From: Methylophilus medardicus
GTDB lineage: Bacteria > Pseudomonadota > Gammaproteobacteria > Burkholderiales > Methylophilaceae
Length of the DNA: 64,000 nt
Reading direction: 5' to 3'
Assembly (NCBI RefSeq): GCF_006363955.1
Contig: NZ_CP040948.1
Span: 682,001 to 746,000 of the forward strand
Made by a program: the position numbers and the translations under genes. Shown one piece after another: positions 46,490-54,173 of this stretch (the first letter of the stretch is position 1; each line of letters begins with the position of its first letter). The notes beneath the pieces were generated by a model that searched no databases, was not told the origin of the DNA, and worked only from the letters and a program-made list of their open reading frames with translations.

Positions 46490-47891
46490 AAGCTTGAAAT
46501 TTTACCGTGAATCGGCTGCCAATGTGTTGTGTTGTTGGATGTGTTAGCCCCGGAAGCACGGTGATGTTGGCATTGTGGTGTTCTGCAATCTCAGCCACGA
46601 TCGCTAGACCTAAGCCACAACCATTGCCCTGATTGGGATCCAGACGGTGAAACCGCTCAAAAATGAGCGCCGTCTGATCCGCTGGAATGCCAACGCCACT
46701 GTCAGACACTTGTAATTGCAGTTGCTGGCCTGTTCGCCATAAACGAATTTCAATCAAACCTAGCGCCGGCGTGTATTGAATGGCGTTTTCTAGTAGGTTG
46801 TTAAGCATCTCTGACAGCATGAGTGCGTCGCCAAGAATCGTATCCTGTTGGGTTTCGATTAATACTTCCAGCTCTAGTTGCTTGTCTGACGCTGGGCCCA
46901 CCCAGCGAGCACATTGCTCATAAATAACGCTGGTGAGCGACACTGGCTGAAGCTCTAGCTGACTGCTGGCTGCATCTGTTCTAGCCATGCTGAGTAAGCG
47001 TTGGATAAGATGCGACAAGCGCGTGGTGCTGCGCAACATATAATCTAATGGCTCTTGCAAGGCGGCTGGCGGCTGGCTTCTTAGTGCCAGTTCTGCTTGC
47101 GTTTGTAAGCCTGCAATCGGAGTGCGTAATTGGTGAGAGGCATCGGCAATAAATTGCTGCTGCTGTTGTAAGCCGGCTTTAACCCGAGACAGCAGGGCAT
47201 TCATGGCGTCTACCATCGGTTGCAATTCTAAGGGGGTTGAGGTGGTATCTAAGGGGCTCAGGTCGCGGTGTGAGCGTTGGTGCAAAGACTGACGGAGGTC
47301 TTGCATGGGCTTCAGTGCAAAGTGTATGCCCAGCTCGATGACAATGGCGGCAAGGATCATCATCAACACTTGTGGTAACACCATTTCTTCGACCATTTCT
47401 GCCACCATCGCGTCGCGTTTGCCAGTGGTTTCGGCCATCGTGATCAAAATATTGGGTGCGTTGATTGATTTGCTCTCTGGTAAGCCGAAGGTGACTGCGC
47501 GAATCGCTTCGTTTTGATAGCGGCTGTTGTAATAAACTTGCTGGTTGCCAGCGGGTGGTTTGGGTGGCAGTGGCAATTGCGCCTCCCCAAACACCAGTTT
47601 TCCTTGCGCGGTACTAATGCGGATATAAATGCGGTCACCTTCGTTATAGCTCAGTAGGTGACTTGCGACTTCAGGGATTTCGATCTTCACTTCGTTATTG
47701 GCATCAATGACTACTTCATCAGCCAACGCCAGCACTGTGCGCAACAGTGCCTGATCATAGGCTTGTGTTGCGTAGAGCAGTGCGCGTGAATAAGACAGTA
47801 CGGCAGAAACGCCCAACACCAGTAGCATGGTTAATAATAACCACAACCGTAATTGGTTTTTAAGTGAGCGTGGCCCCGTCATATTAGGCAT
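46440..47891 (-). CDS. Sensor histidine kinase (TctE/QseC type)
   Basis: 483 residues: TM1 around 12-32, a periplasmic sensor of 2CSK_N type (LADEVVIDANNEVKIEIPEV), TM2 near 175-195, HAMP, HisKA with H in HQLRTPIAGLQTQAELALR, and HATPase with LNNLLENAIQYTP, DSGVGIP, GCGLGLAIV. The final 17 residues (after SRFTVKF) lie over the DUF455 start and look like an extension. Overlaps the regulator gene by 8 bases. Confidence 0.93.
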   Translation of the reverse strand: MPNMTGPRSLKNQLRLWLLLTMLLVLGVSAVLSYSRALLYATQAYDQALLRTVLALADEVVIDANNEVKIEIPEVASHLLSYNEGDRIYIRISTAQGKLVFGEAQLPLPPKPPAGNQQVYYNSRYQNEAIRAVTFGLPESKSINAPNILITMAETTGKRDAMVAEMVEEMVLPQVLMMILAAIVIELGIHFALKPMQDLRQSLHQRSHRDLSPLDTTSTPLELQPMVDAMNALLSRVKAGLQQQQQFIADASHQLRTPIAGLQTQAELALRSQPPAALQEPLDYMLRSTTRLSHLIQRLLSMARTDAASSQLELQPVSLTSVIYEQCARWVGPASDKQLELEVLIETQQDTILGDALMLSEMLNNLLENAIQYTPALGLIEIRLWRTGQQLQLQVSDSGVGIPADQTALIFERFHRLDPNQGNGCGLGLAIVAEIAEHHNANITVLPGLTHPTTQHIGSRFTVKFQAYDRLPENPRPSSIDTV

Positions 47892-48576
47892 GTGAGGATG
47901 GATTCAGGTGTTCCGCTTCTAGCATATAGCCCAAGCCGCGCACGGTACGGATGTGCGCGCCACTCGGTTCGATTTTTTTGCGTAGGCGATGAATGTAAAC
48001 CTCAATCGCATTGTCGCCCAAGGTTTCATCCCAATTACACAGCGACTCCATGATTTGCTCTTTGGCGATGATCTTTCCCATGCGCATCATTAAGGTCTCT
48101 AGAAGGTTAAGTTCGCGTGCCGACAATGTGATCGGCTGGTCATTGATACTGGCCAGTTTGTTAGCGACATCCAGTTTTAAATTACCACATTGCAACGGTA
48201 AGTTGTTGCCCAATTTGCTGCGGCGGATTAGGGCGCGTACCCGTGCTTCAAGCTCTTCGAGATGAAAAGGTTTGGTCAGAAAGTCATCCGCCCCTAGGTC
48301 TAAGGCTTGTACGCGGGTGGCGACATCTTCGCGGGCGGTCAAAATCAGCACCGCAATCGGGTTGGCAGTTTGTTGGCGTAAGTGAGCGAGTAACTGCATA
48401 CCATCCATGATAGGTAAGCCTAAATCCAGGATGACTAAATCATAAACGTCATCTTGAATCGCCCGCAGGGCTTGTTTGCCATCCGTCACATGGTCGACCG
48501 CATATTGTGACTGTGTCAACGCCCGCACCAGTCCATTGGCAATCACTAAATCATCTTCCACAATCAATACACGCAT
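47884..48576 (-). CDS. OmpR-family response regulator
   Basis: 230 residues. REC domain with Asp in DLVILDLGLPIMDGMQLLAH, Lys in DDFLTKPFHLEELEAR, and a winged-helix C-terminal domain (LSARELNLLETLMMRMGKII; IEVYIHRLRKKIEPSGAHIR TVRGLGYML). Similar to TctD/QseB/PmrA. The ATG at 48576 gives the standard MRVLIVEDD; the upstream extension to 48705 is not family-like. Divergent from the small secreted protein gene. Confidence 0.94.
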   Translation of the reverse strand: MRVLIVEDDLVIANGLVRALTQSQYAVDHVTDGKQALRAIQDDVYDLVILDLGLPIMDGMQLLAHLRQQTANPIAVLILTAREDVATRVQALDLGADDFLTKPFHLEELEARVRALIRRSKLGNNLPLQCGNLKLDVANKLASINDQPITLSARELNLLETLMMRMGKIIAKEQIMESLCNWDETLGDNAIEVYIHRLRKKIEPSGAHIRTVRGLGYMLEAEHLNPSSHA

Positions 48577-48637
48577 GATTGATACCTGTTGAATAGAATG
48601 TGCCCAGTGTAACTCAAGGCTGGCAGGTTTTTCGTTT

Positions 48638-48677
48638 GTAAGTTTTGTGCAAGGCTGGCGTAAGTTGGCTGTAAGCC
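48638..48677. promoter_or_regulatory. Four 11-bp-phased direct repeats, OmpR-type sites
   Basis: GTAAGTT at 48638, GCAAGGC at 48649, GTAAGTT at 48660 and GTAAGCC at 48671 are exactly 11 bases apart. Head-to-tail hexamers/heptamers at 11-bp spacing are how OmpR/PhoB-family regulators bind as dimers. They lie in the promoter region between the regulator and the secreted-protein gene, so autoregulation is likely. Confidence 0.6.
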
Positions 48678-48775
48678 ACGGGGCGTATTCTGCAGTTGTG
48701 GACAAGACGTGCTTTGTGCCACGAGGTCGGATGAATACAACATACTACAAGCACCATAGCGATGAAGGAGCGACC

Positions 48776-48973
48776 ATGACGAAGACCAAAATGCTGTTAT
48801 TCCTGTCAGGATTCATTTTTTCTGCTTATGTTTTTGCTGGGACGAATCCTTCGCCTCACGACCAAATTGAGATGCAAAAACATTTGAAAGTAGCCAAACA
48901 CGCTGGTGCGCAGCCAGTGGTCAACGCTCCAAAAGAGATTGACAAAAAAACTGCGCAAACCAAGTCACTGTGA
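48776..48973 (+). CDS. Small secreted protein beside the two-component system
   Basis: 65 residues: signal peptide MTKTKMLLFLSGFIFSAYVF then AG cleavage, mature part of about 44 residues that is polar, with many Lys, His and Ala (PSPHDQIEMQKHLKVAKHAG, EIDKKTAQTKSL). No known family recognised. Good GAAGGAG before the ATG at 48776. It is divergent from the response regulator and probably a target of it, through the direct repeats at 48638. Confidence 0.7.
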   Translation: MTKTKMLLFLSGFIFSAYVFAGTNPSPHDQIEMQKHLKVAKHAGAQPVVNAPKEIDKKTAQTKSL

Positions 48974-49045
48974 AGTTGCCTTCGCGCGCTGAATTCCCTG
49001 CAGCGCGCGGAGGTAATGAGCGGTTTCGTGTGTATCCTCTCACTT

Positions 49046-49071
49046 AACCACGCGCAAGCGTGGTTTTTTTT
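49046..49071 (+). terminator. Terminator after the small secreted protein
   Basis: ACCACGC / GCGTGGT hairpin with a short GCAA-like loop and eight T. Its T-run overlaps the minus-strand stop at 49070. Confidence 0.85.
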
Positions 49072-49963
49072 ATTTGTGATCTGAAGATAACGGGAGGATA
49101 TCCAGCTTGCCTGCTTTCATGTCCGGCACCAGCAGGTGATGATCGTCTTGGCTTAGCGCAATATCTGCAGCGGCTTGATAGCCCGATTTGATCAGCGTGA
49201 CTTTGCGTTTTGCATCTACACTGAATATATTGCCGGATTTCCAGTCGCTGACATAAATCATACCGTTGGCTTGTTTGACGATGCCATCGCCACCGCCGAA
49301 GCCCTTCGCGACCTCTTCTAGTGTGCGGTTGAGCAAGTTGTAGTCGTATAGCACCCCAGAAGTGAAGTCGACGATCAAGAGATGTTCGCCCTTAGCATCA
49401 GCCAGCAACCCATTTGGCGCCAAAATACGTGCATCAATACGATCATCCAGCAACAGGCTCAGCGTGCGTTGCGGTGTGACTTTGTAGACCACACCACCTT
49501 TGCCGCTCCCTAGAATATCTCCACTGTCACTGATATACAGATTGCCATTCGCATCTGCGCTTAAGTCATTTAAAAATTGCGGTATTTTCGGAAAATCTGT
49601 TGCGGCTAAAAACACTTCAGCGTGTGCTGGTGCCTCGTTTAGGGCAACACGCAATACACGTGCTTTGTCAGCAATGTAAAGATCATTGCCGATAATCATC
49701 AGGCCTTTGGGGTCGTCCAAGCCTTGTAATAATACTGATGTTTTGCCATGGTCAATCACGCGGATCTGACCATCCCCATCTTGCCCAAAGCCATTAATCT
49801 CGGACACATAAATTTTGCCATCGGCGGCTTGTATGACCGACTCTGGCGTGAGTAAGCTATCGACGGGAGTCAAGCCATGCGCCTGACAAAGGCAGCTGAA
49901 CCCCAGCGTCAATGCGGTGAGCGAACTGCGCAACCAAGTGCGTTGTGAGAATGACATCTGCAT
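49070..49963 (-). CDS. Secreted NHL/SMP-30-type beta-propeller protein
   Basis: 297 residues with signal peptide (about 1-29, after CQAHG), then six-bladed propeller repeats: VIQAADGKIYVSEINGFGQD, GLDDPKGLMIIGNDLYIADK, LSADANGNLYISDSGDI, ANGMIYVSDWKSGNIF. Similar to SMP-30/gluconolactonase/NHL proteins; enzymatic activity not shown. Last gene of the operon starting at 53442, 8 bases after the preceding gene. Confidence 0.8.
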   Translation of the reverse strand: MQMSFSQRTWLRSSLTALTLGFSCLCQAHGLTPVDSLLTPESVIQAADGKIYVSEINGFGQDGDGQIRVIDHGKTSVLLQGLDDPKGLMIIGNDLYIADKARVLRVALNEAPAHAEVFLAATDFPKIPQFLNDLSADANGNLYISDSGDILGSGKGGVVYKVTPQRTLSLLLDDRIDARILAPNGLLADAKGEHLLIVDFTSGVLYDYNLLNRTLEEVAKGFGGGDGIVKQANGMIYVSDWKSGNIFSVDAKRKVTLIKSGYQAAADIALSQDDHHLLVPDMKAGKLDILPLSSDHK

Positions 49964-49971
49964 AAACCCTC

Positions 49972-50556
49972 CTAGAAAAAAGCCTTGGGTTGTGACAGGG
50001 TGTTGATGCTATTGCACAAGGCCTGATAGGTTTGCACAGGGGTTTGCGCCAATGATTGTTGGAAAGCAGGATTTTGCTGCAACTGGCTGATCACCTGATC
50101 AAAGGCTTGCTGATAAGACTTATGGGTAGCGTTTTCTACGTTATAGGTTAACCATCCACGAGATTGTCCCAGGCCTTTCACCGTCATCAGTGGTTTGCTC
50201 AAGGCGGTTTCAGCCGTGGACTGGCTGTAGACTTTGGCCGTGATCTCACTGTAAAAAATACCACTTTGTGGGTTGTAAAACATATTGGGCTCAATCACGA
50301 TTAAGGCTTGGCCCTTGGCATCCGCCTCGCAGCTGGACGTTGTGTAGTTTTGCGCTTGAAAGCTACTGAGGCCGACGGTTTCGGCCGCTTCTGCGCGGTT
50401 ATGCCAATAATTGAGATAAGGGTTAAGTAAGCGCACCGGATGCTGATAAAAAGACTCTGGCACTTGAATAACCAGCGATGATGGTGTGCCCGCTTGGCTC
50501 ACACCCATCCAACCCAAACACAAGGCTATCGTGATAGACCATAAAATTCGTTTCAT
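49972..50556 (-). CDS. Secreted protein of unknown function in the fccAB operon
   Basis: 194 residues: signal peptide (MKRILWSITIALCLGWMG to SQA), mature protein with two Cys (SSCEADAKG and ALCNSINT) that could form a disulfide, beta-rich centre (ALIVIEPNMFYNPQSGIFYS) and helical C-terminus (QAFDQVISQLQQNPAFQQSL). I do not recognise the family. It lies between the sorbosone-dehydrogenase-like and NHL genes in one transcript, so it may be part of the same periplasmic module. Confidence 0.7.
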   Translation of the reverse strand: MKRILWSITIALCLGWMGVSQAGTPSSLVIQVPESFYQHPVRLLNPYLNYWHNRAEAAETVGLSSFQAQNYTTSSCEADAKGQALIVIEPNMFYNPQSGIFYSEITAKVYSQSTAETALSKPLMTVKGLGQSRGWLTYNVENATHKSYQQAFDQVISQLQQNPAFQQSLAQTPVQTYQALCNSINTLSQPKAFF

Positions 50557-50588
50557 ATATTGCTCCTGAAAAAGCCACTGTAGAGACG

Positions 50589-51800
50589 CTACAGCGAGCG
50601 AATGCGATAAATCCAGCCAGTCAGGTCATCGGATACGTATAGCCAGCCATCGCTGCCGATGATGACATCCACCGGGCGGCCCCAGACCTGTTTCCCTTGT
50701 AACCAGCCACTAATGAATGGGACGGCTGCTACCGGTTGTTGGTTCCTAAATTGTACACGCAGCAGGGCATAGCCGCTCGGTTGTTTGCGGTTCCACGAGC
50801 CATGCAATGCCACAATGGCATCCTGTTGAATCTCTGCGGGTAACCGGCTTTGATGCAAGAAAGTCAGGCCAATCGGCGTGCTGTGGGCGGGGAGTGTTAG
50901 CGCAGGCCCCTGCGCCTGCTGGCAAGCCCCCGTCTCGCTGGGCATGTTGGGGTCTGGCATGAGTTGTCCTGGTGCCCCAGGCTGACCCCAGCAATAAGGC
51001 CAGCCATAGGCTTTGCCCGCCTCAATCCGGTTGAGATGCTCGGGTGGCAGATCATCGTCAATAGGGCCGTTTTGCATGTCGCTGCGGTTGTCCGAGCCAT
51101 TATTGGTTGCAAACATTTCTCCGCTGTGTGGATGCCAAGTAAAACTCTGAGTGTTGCGCAGACCGGTCGCCCAAATGGCGCTTTGCGCATGGCGGCCAAC
51201 CGTGAGCAAGGCGCCCGCTGGTCGACCCTCGGCGGTGTAGCGTAACAGGGTTGCCCGCATCGGCTGCTCTTCGATACATACATTACAACTGGAGCCGACA
51301 TTGACAAAAACATAACCATCCGGGGACACTTTGACCGTTTTGAGGCTGTGGCCCCCACTGGGCAGATTGCGAATCCATGGCTGCGGGCTTCCCCAAGCGT
51401 CACCTTGTTTAGGCAGTTTCACGACACCCGTTTGCTCGGCCACCAGTAGATCGTCTCCCAGCATGGCGAGCCCTTGGGGGGCATTGAGCCCCTGTGCGAT
51501 GACTTCGACTTCGCCCTGTGCGTTCAAGCGCAAAATGCGGCCTGTATCAGTTACACTCACCAATAATTGCCCATGCGTGTCCAGTGCCAGCATACGCGGT
51601 GCGCCCCAGGCACTCACGTCACTAAAGCGTTCAATACGGAGTCCGGCGGGTAAGCTTAGGCTCGATAATGCGGCGTCAACTTCAAGAGGTTGCGCCATCG
51701 CCTGATGCAAGCCCAGGGCACTCAATATCCCGACCAACCCATGCAACAAAAAATGCGAGAGCGATTTGGCTGGGGCGCTTTGCGCTTGCACCGATGTCAT
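50589..51800 (-). CDS. PQQ-sugar/sorbosone dehydrogenase-like beta-propeller
   Basis: 403 residues with a signal-like N-terminus (HFLLHGLVGILSALGLHQAM, cut near AQP). Six-bladed propeller with repeated GLRI, LVSVTDTGRI, LLVAEQTGV and a C-terminal GRPVDVIIGSDGWLYVSDD. NVGSSCNVCIEEQ and LNRIEAGKAYGWPYCWG match the glucose/sorbosone dehydrogenase (PQQ-dependent) family, which is periplasmic. PQQ dependence is inferred from family. Start is coupled to the upstream gene by ATGA overlap. Confidence 0.83.
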   Translation of the reverse strand: MTSVQAQSAPAKSLSHFLLHGLVGILSALGLHQAMAQPLEVDAALSSLSLPAGLRIERFSDVSAWGAPRMLALDTHGQLLVSVTDTGRILRLNAQGEVEVIAQGLNAPQGLAMLGDDLLVAEQTGVVKLPKQGDAWGSPQPWIRNLPSGGHSLKTVKVSPDGYVFVNVGSSCNVCIEEQPMRATLLRYTAEGRPAGALLTVGRHAQSAIWATGLRNTQSFTWHPHSGEMFATNNGSDNRSDMQNGPIDDDLPPEHLNRIEAGKAYGWPYCWGQPGAPGQLMPDPNMPSETGACQQAQGPALTLPAHSTPIGLTFLHQSRLPAEIQQDAIVALHGSWNRKQPSGYALLRVQFRNQQPVAAVPFISGWLQGKQVWGRPVDVIIGSDGWLYVSDDLTGWIYRIRSL

Positions 51801-53092
51801 GTCAAGGTATCCGCCCAGATATTTTCTGCCCAAGCTTGTGCATATTCCCCTTCTTGCACGGATGCTTTGCTGGAAACACCGCCACCCTCTGCCGCTACCA
51901 TCGATTTCTTCGCCGGGTCGTAACGGTAAACGTTGGCCACGTGGATGGCTTGCCGATCGTCGACAAAACTGTAGCAGGTATTCGCAAACACTGGCAGCGG
52001 GTTGGGCGCCTGACCAGTTTGCAGATCAATGATAGCGGCAGCACATATTTTCGCTTGCGAGGTGGCCATGTGCGCAGATTTTGGCAGACCAGCTGAAATG
52101 CTATCGCCGATAATGTGCACCTCAGGCGCGATTGCCGAGGCATAACTGACAAAGTCTACCTCACACCACCGCTGATCAACATTGTTCAGGCCTGCAATTT
52201 GCGCTACTTTGCCCGCCAGTTGCGGCGGAATCACATTGAACACATCCGCTTGTACGGATTCAAAGTCGGTTTTCACCGTTTTACTCAGCACATCCAGTTG
52301 CAATATTTCGCTGTTGTTGTGGTATTCAATGATGCCTTGGTACGCCCCCTGAAAGCTTTGTAAAAACAATCCTTTTTTTGACACGATGTCCGCATTGGCA
52401 TCCAAGATGATGACTTTACTGCGCGGCTTGTGATGCTTGAAATAGTGCGCCACTTGGCAGGCCCGCTCATAAGGGCCAGGAGGGCAGCGATAAGGGCCTG
52501 CGGGGATGGTCATGACAAAGATGCCGCCATCCGGCATGCTTTCTAGCTGCTGACGCAATTGCAGGGTTTGTTTGCCGGCTTTCCATGCATGCGGGATATC
52601 AGGGACCGGCTCGGACATGCCAGCGATTTTGCTGTAATTGAAATCGACGCCCGGCGCGATGACCAAGCGGTCGTAAGCAAGATTGCCACGGCTTAAACGG
52701 ACTTGTTTATGGTCGAGATCAACTGACGTCACGCTGTCCTGAATCCAGTCTATGCCATGTTGCTTGCGTGCCAATGCATAACTAAAACTTAAATCATCCA
52801 TTCGTTTGCTACCGCCAAGCACTAGGTTGCTTTGCGGACACGAAATGAATTGTGGGTTGGGCTCTATCAAACTGACTTTTAGATTGCCCATACTCCAGTC
52901 GCGCAAATACTTGGCTGCAGTTAAACCAGCAAAGCCACCGCCAACAACCACAACATGTCCGAGCGGTGGTTTGTTGGCGCGGGCAAAGGCAGGTAGGCCA
53001 CTAAAAGCCAGTCCACCGTAAATGAGCGTGCGCGCAAATTGTCTGCGTGAGGGCATGTGTGGGTGGTCAACGCGATGATCGGAGGCTTTCAT
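51797..53092 (-). CDS. Flavocytochrome c sulfide dehydrogenase-like flavoprotein
   Basis: 431 residues, exported with a twin-Arg-type signal (SRRQFARTLIYGGLAFSGLP). FAD motif GHVVVVGGGFAGLTAAKYL. Both redox-active Cys of FccB are present: in GPYRCPPGPYERACQVAHY and QRWCEVDF. The C-terminal FCSD flavin-binding domain (NTCYSFVDDRQAIHVANVYR) follows HIIGDSISAG. Known FccB oxidises sulfide and passes electrons to cytochrome. Overlaps the preceding cytochrome gene by 1 base. Confidence 0.88.
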   Translation of the reverse strand: MKASDHRVDHPHMPSRRQFARTLIYGGLAFSGLPAFARANKPPLGHVVVVGGGFAGLTAAKYLRDWSMGNLKVSLIEPNPQFISCPQSNLVLGGSKRMDDLSFSYALARKQHGIDWIQDSVTSVDLDHKQVRLSRGNLAYDRLVIAPGVDFNYSKIAGMSEPVPDIPHAWKAGKQTLQLRQQLESMPDGGIFVMTIPAGPYRCPPGPYERACQVAHYFKHHKPRSKVIILDANADIVSKKGLFLQSFQGAYQGIIEYHNNSEILQLDVLSKTVKTDFESVQADVFNVIPPQLAGKVAQIAGLNNVDQRWCEVDFVSYASAIAPEVHIIGDSISAGLPKSAHMATSQAKICAAAIIDLQTGQAPNPLPVFANTCYSFVDDRQAIHVANVYRYDPAKKSMVAAEGGGVSSKASVQEGEYAQAWAENIWADTLT

Positions 53093-53442
53093 TATTGCGC
53101 TCCCAGAAACGATTGGTGCGGTAACGCTGGCTGAGCTTTTCTAGGCTGTTGCGCAAAGTAGGTCGCCAATGCGCTAATCTCCTCATTGCTTAGGCCTTTG
53201 GCATGGTGATGCATGACCGTTGCGCTCACTGAGCCATCCTTGAAACCCTGCATACGTTGTGTGAAGTAGCCTTGATTGAGTGCGGCCAGCGAGGGGGTGC
53301 CGCCAGCGCTGTTGCCATTGGGCCCGTGGCAAGCTGCGCAGGAGGCTGCAAGTGTCTGAATGGCCGTCGTGTCTTGTGCATAGACCGGAAACGAGGCGAT
53401 AGCGATAAAGCACCATCGCATACTGGCGTGTAAGAGTGTCAT
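53092..53442 (-). CDS. Monohaem cytochrome c (FccA-like partner)
   Basis: 116 residues with signal peptide (about 1-22). One haem motif, SCAACHGPNGNSAGG, and a Met ligand region TVMHHHAKGLSNEEISALAT with ALATYFAQQ helix: class I cytochrome of the c553/c4-half type. It is the first gene of the operon and directly precedes the FccB-like gene, so it is the likely electron acceptor. Start 53442 (GGGGGAAG upstream) preferred to 53475. Confidence 0.88.
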   Translation of the reverse strand: MTLLHASMRWCFIAIASFPVYAQDTTAIQTLAASCAACHGPNGNSAGGTPSLAALNQGYFTQRMQGFKDGSVSATVMHHHAKGLSNEEISALATYFAQQPRKAQPALPHQSFLGAQ

Positions 53443-53546
53443 GCTTCCCCCAACATTGGTTGTGATTGTGCACACATTATTCTAAATGCGGCCACCAGCG
53501 TGAGTGACTGCGGTTACATTAGACTAGTCTGATGATCGCTGAATGC

Positions 53547-53577
53547 AAAAACGGCCATGCAATGCATGACCGTTTTA
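53547..53577 (-). terminator. Hairpin downstream of the ankyrin gene
   Basis: AAAACGG / CCGTTTT with inner CATGCA / TGCATG pairs; the minus strand reads into a run of T. It follows the ankyrin gene stop at 53606. Confidence 0.6.
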
Positions 53578-53605
53578 GATTTAGATCACCGCCAATGGCG
53601 AGTGA

Positions 53606-54091
53606 TTAAAAACATTTTTCTTCCTGGCAACCATCATTTTTGGTGCCCAGTTGCGTGAGCAGATCAACCATTTTTTGGTTGTTTTCTTCTTTAAAGTAGC
53701 GCACCAGCGACACATCGCCTTTGAGTTTGATGTTGACGTCTGCACCCGCGGCAGCGAGATATTTCATCGAAGTGGTATCGCCAATGAATGCCGCCATGTG
53801 GAAAGCCGTGTTGTGGCTAGCCGGATGGATGTAGTTCAAGTCAGCACCCTTTGAAACCAAGTATTTCACGACATCCAGCTTGCCTTTAGAGGCTGCCATT
53901 TGCAGTGGCTCCCATGCGAAGAATTTTTGTTTTACCAGACTCGGGTCTGCTTCAACAAATTTTTTCACCACTTTAACGTTACCCCCCGTGAGCGCCTCGG
54001 TAAACTCCATGTATTCTTCGTCAGACAACGCGAACGCCTGCAAAGCAAACGACAGTGAGAACAAGGCCACTAAAAACTTAATTGATTTCAT
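53606..54091 (-). CDS. Exported ankyrin-repeat protein
   Basis: 161 residues: signal peptide (about 1-19, after QAFA), two to three ankyrin-like repeats (EPLQMAASKGKLDVVKYLVS; HNTAFHMAAFIGDTTSMKYL), and a C-terminal cysteine pair (CQEEKCF). Small periplasmic scaffold; possibly disulfide-bonded. Start at 54091 after GGAGAG. Downstream of purL on the same strand but with its own start region of 82 bases. Confidence 0.8.
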   Translation of the reverse strand: MKSIKFLVALFSLSFALQAFALSDEEYMEFTEALTGGNVKVVKKFVEADPSLVKQKFFAWEPLQMAASKGKLDVVKYLVSKGADLNYIHPASHNTAFHMAAFIGDTTSMKYLAAAGADVNIKLKGDVSLVRYFKEENNQKMVDLLTQLGTKNDGCQEEKCF

Positions 54092-54173
54092 AATCTCTCC
54101 AAACACCTGATTTTCATTTTAAAAATAACAACATTGTTTATGCAACATGCATATTTACTGCGACCGGTGTTGC

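Noticed and set aside
51797-53092. Flavoprotein as a sulfide:quinone reductase
   Set aside because: The FCSD C-terminal domain, RCPPGPYER motif and exported signal with a cytochrome partner fit FccB better.
53547-53577. Hairpin as terminator of the cytochrome/fccB operon
   Set aside because: It lies upstream of the cytochrome gene and downstream of the ankyrin gene on the minus strand, so it belongs to the ankyrin gene.
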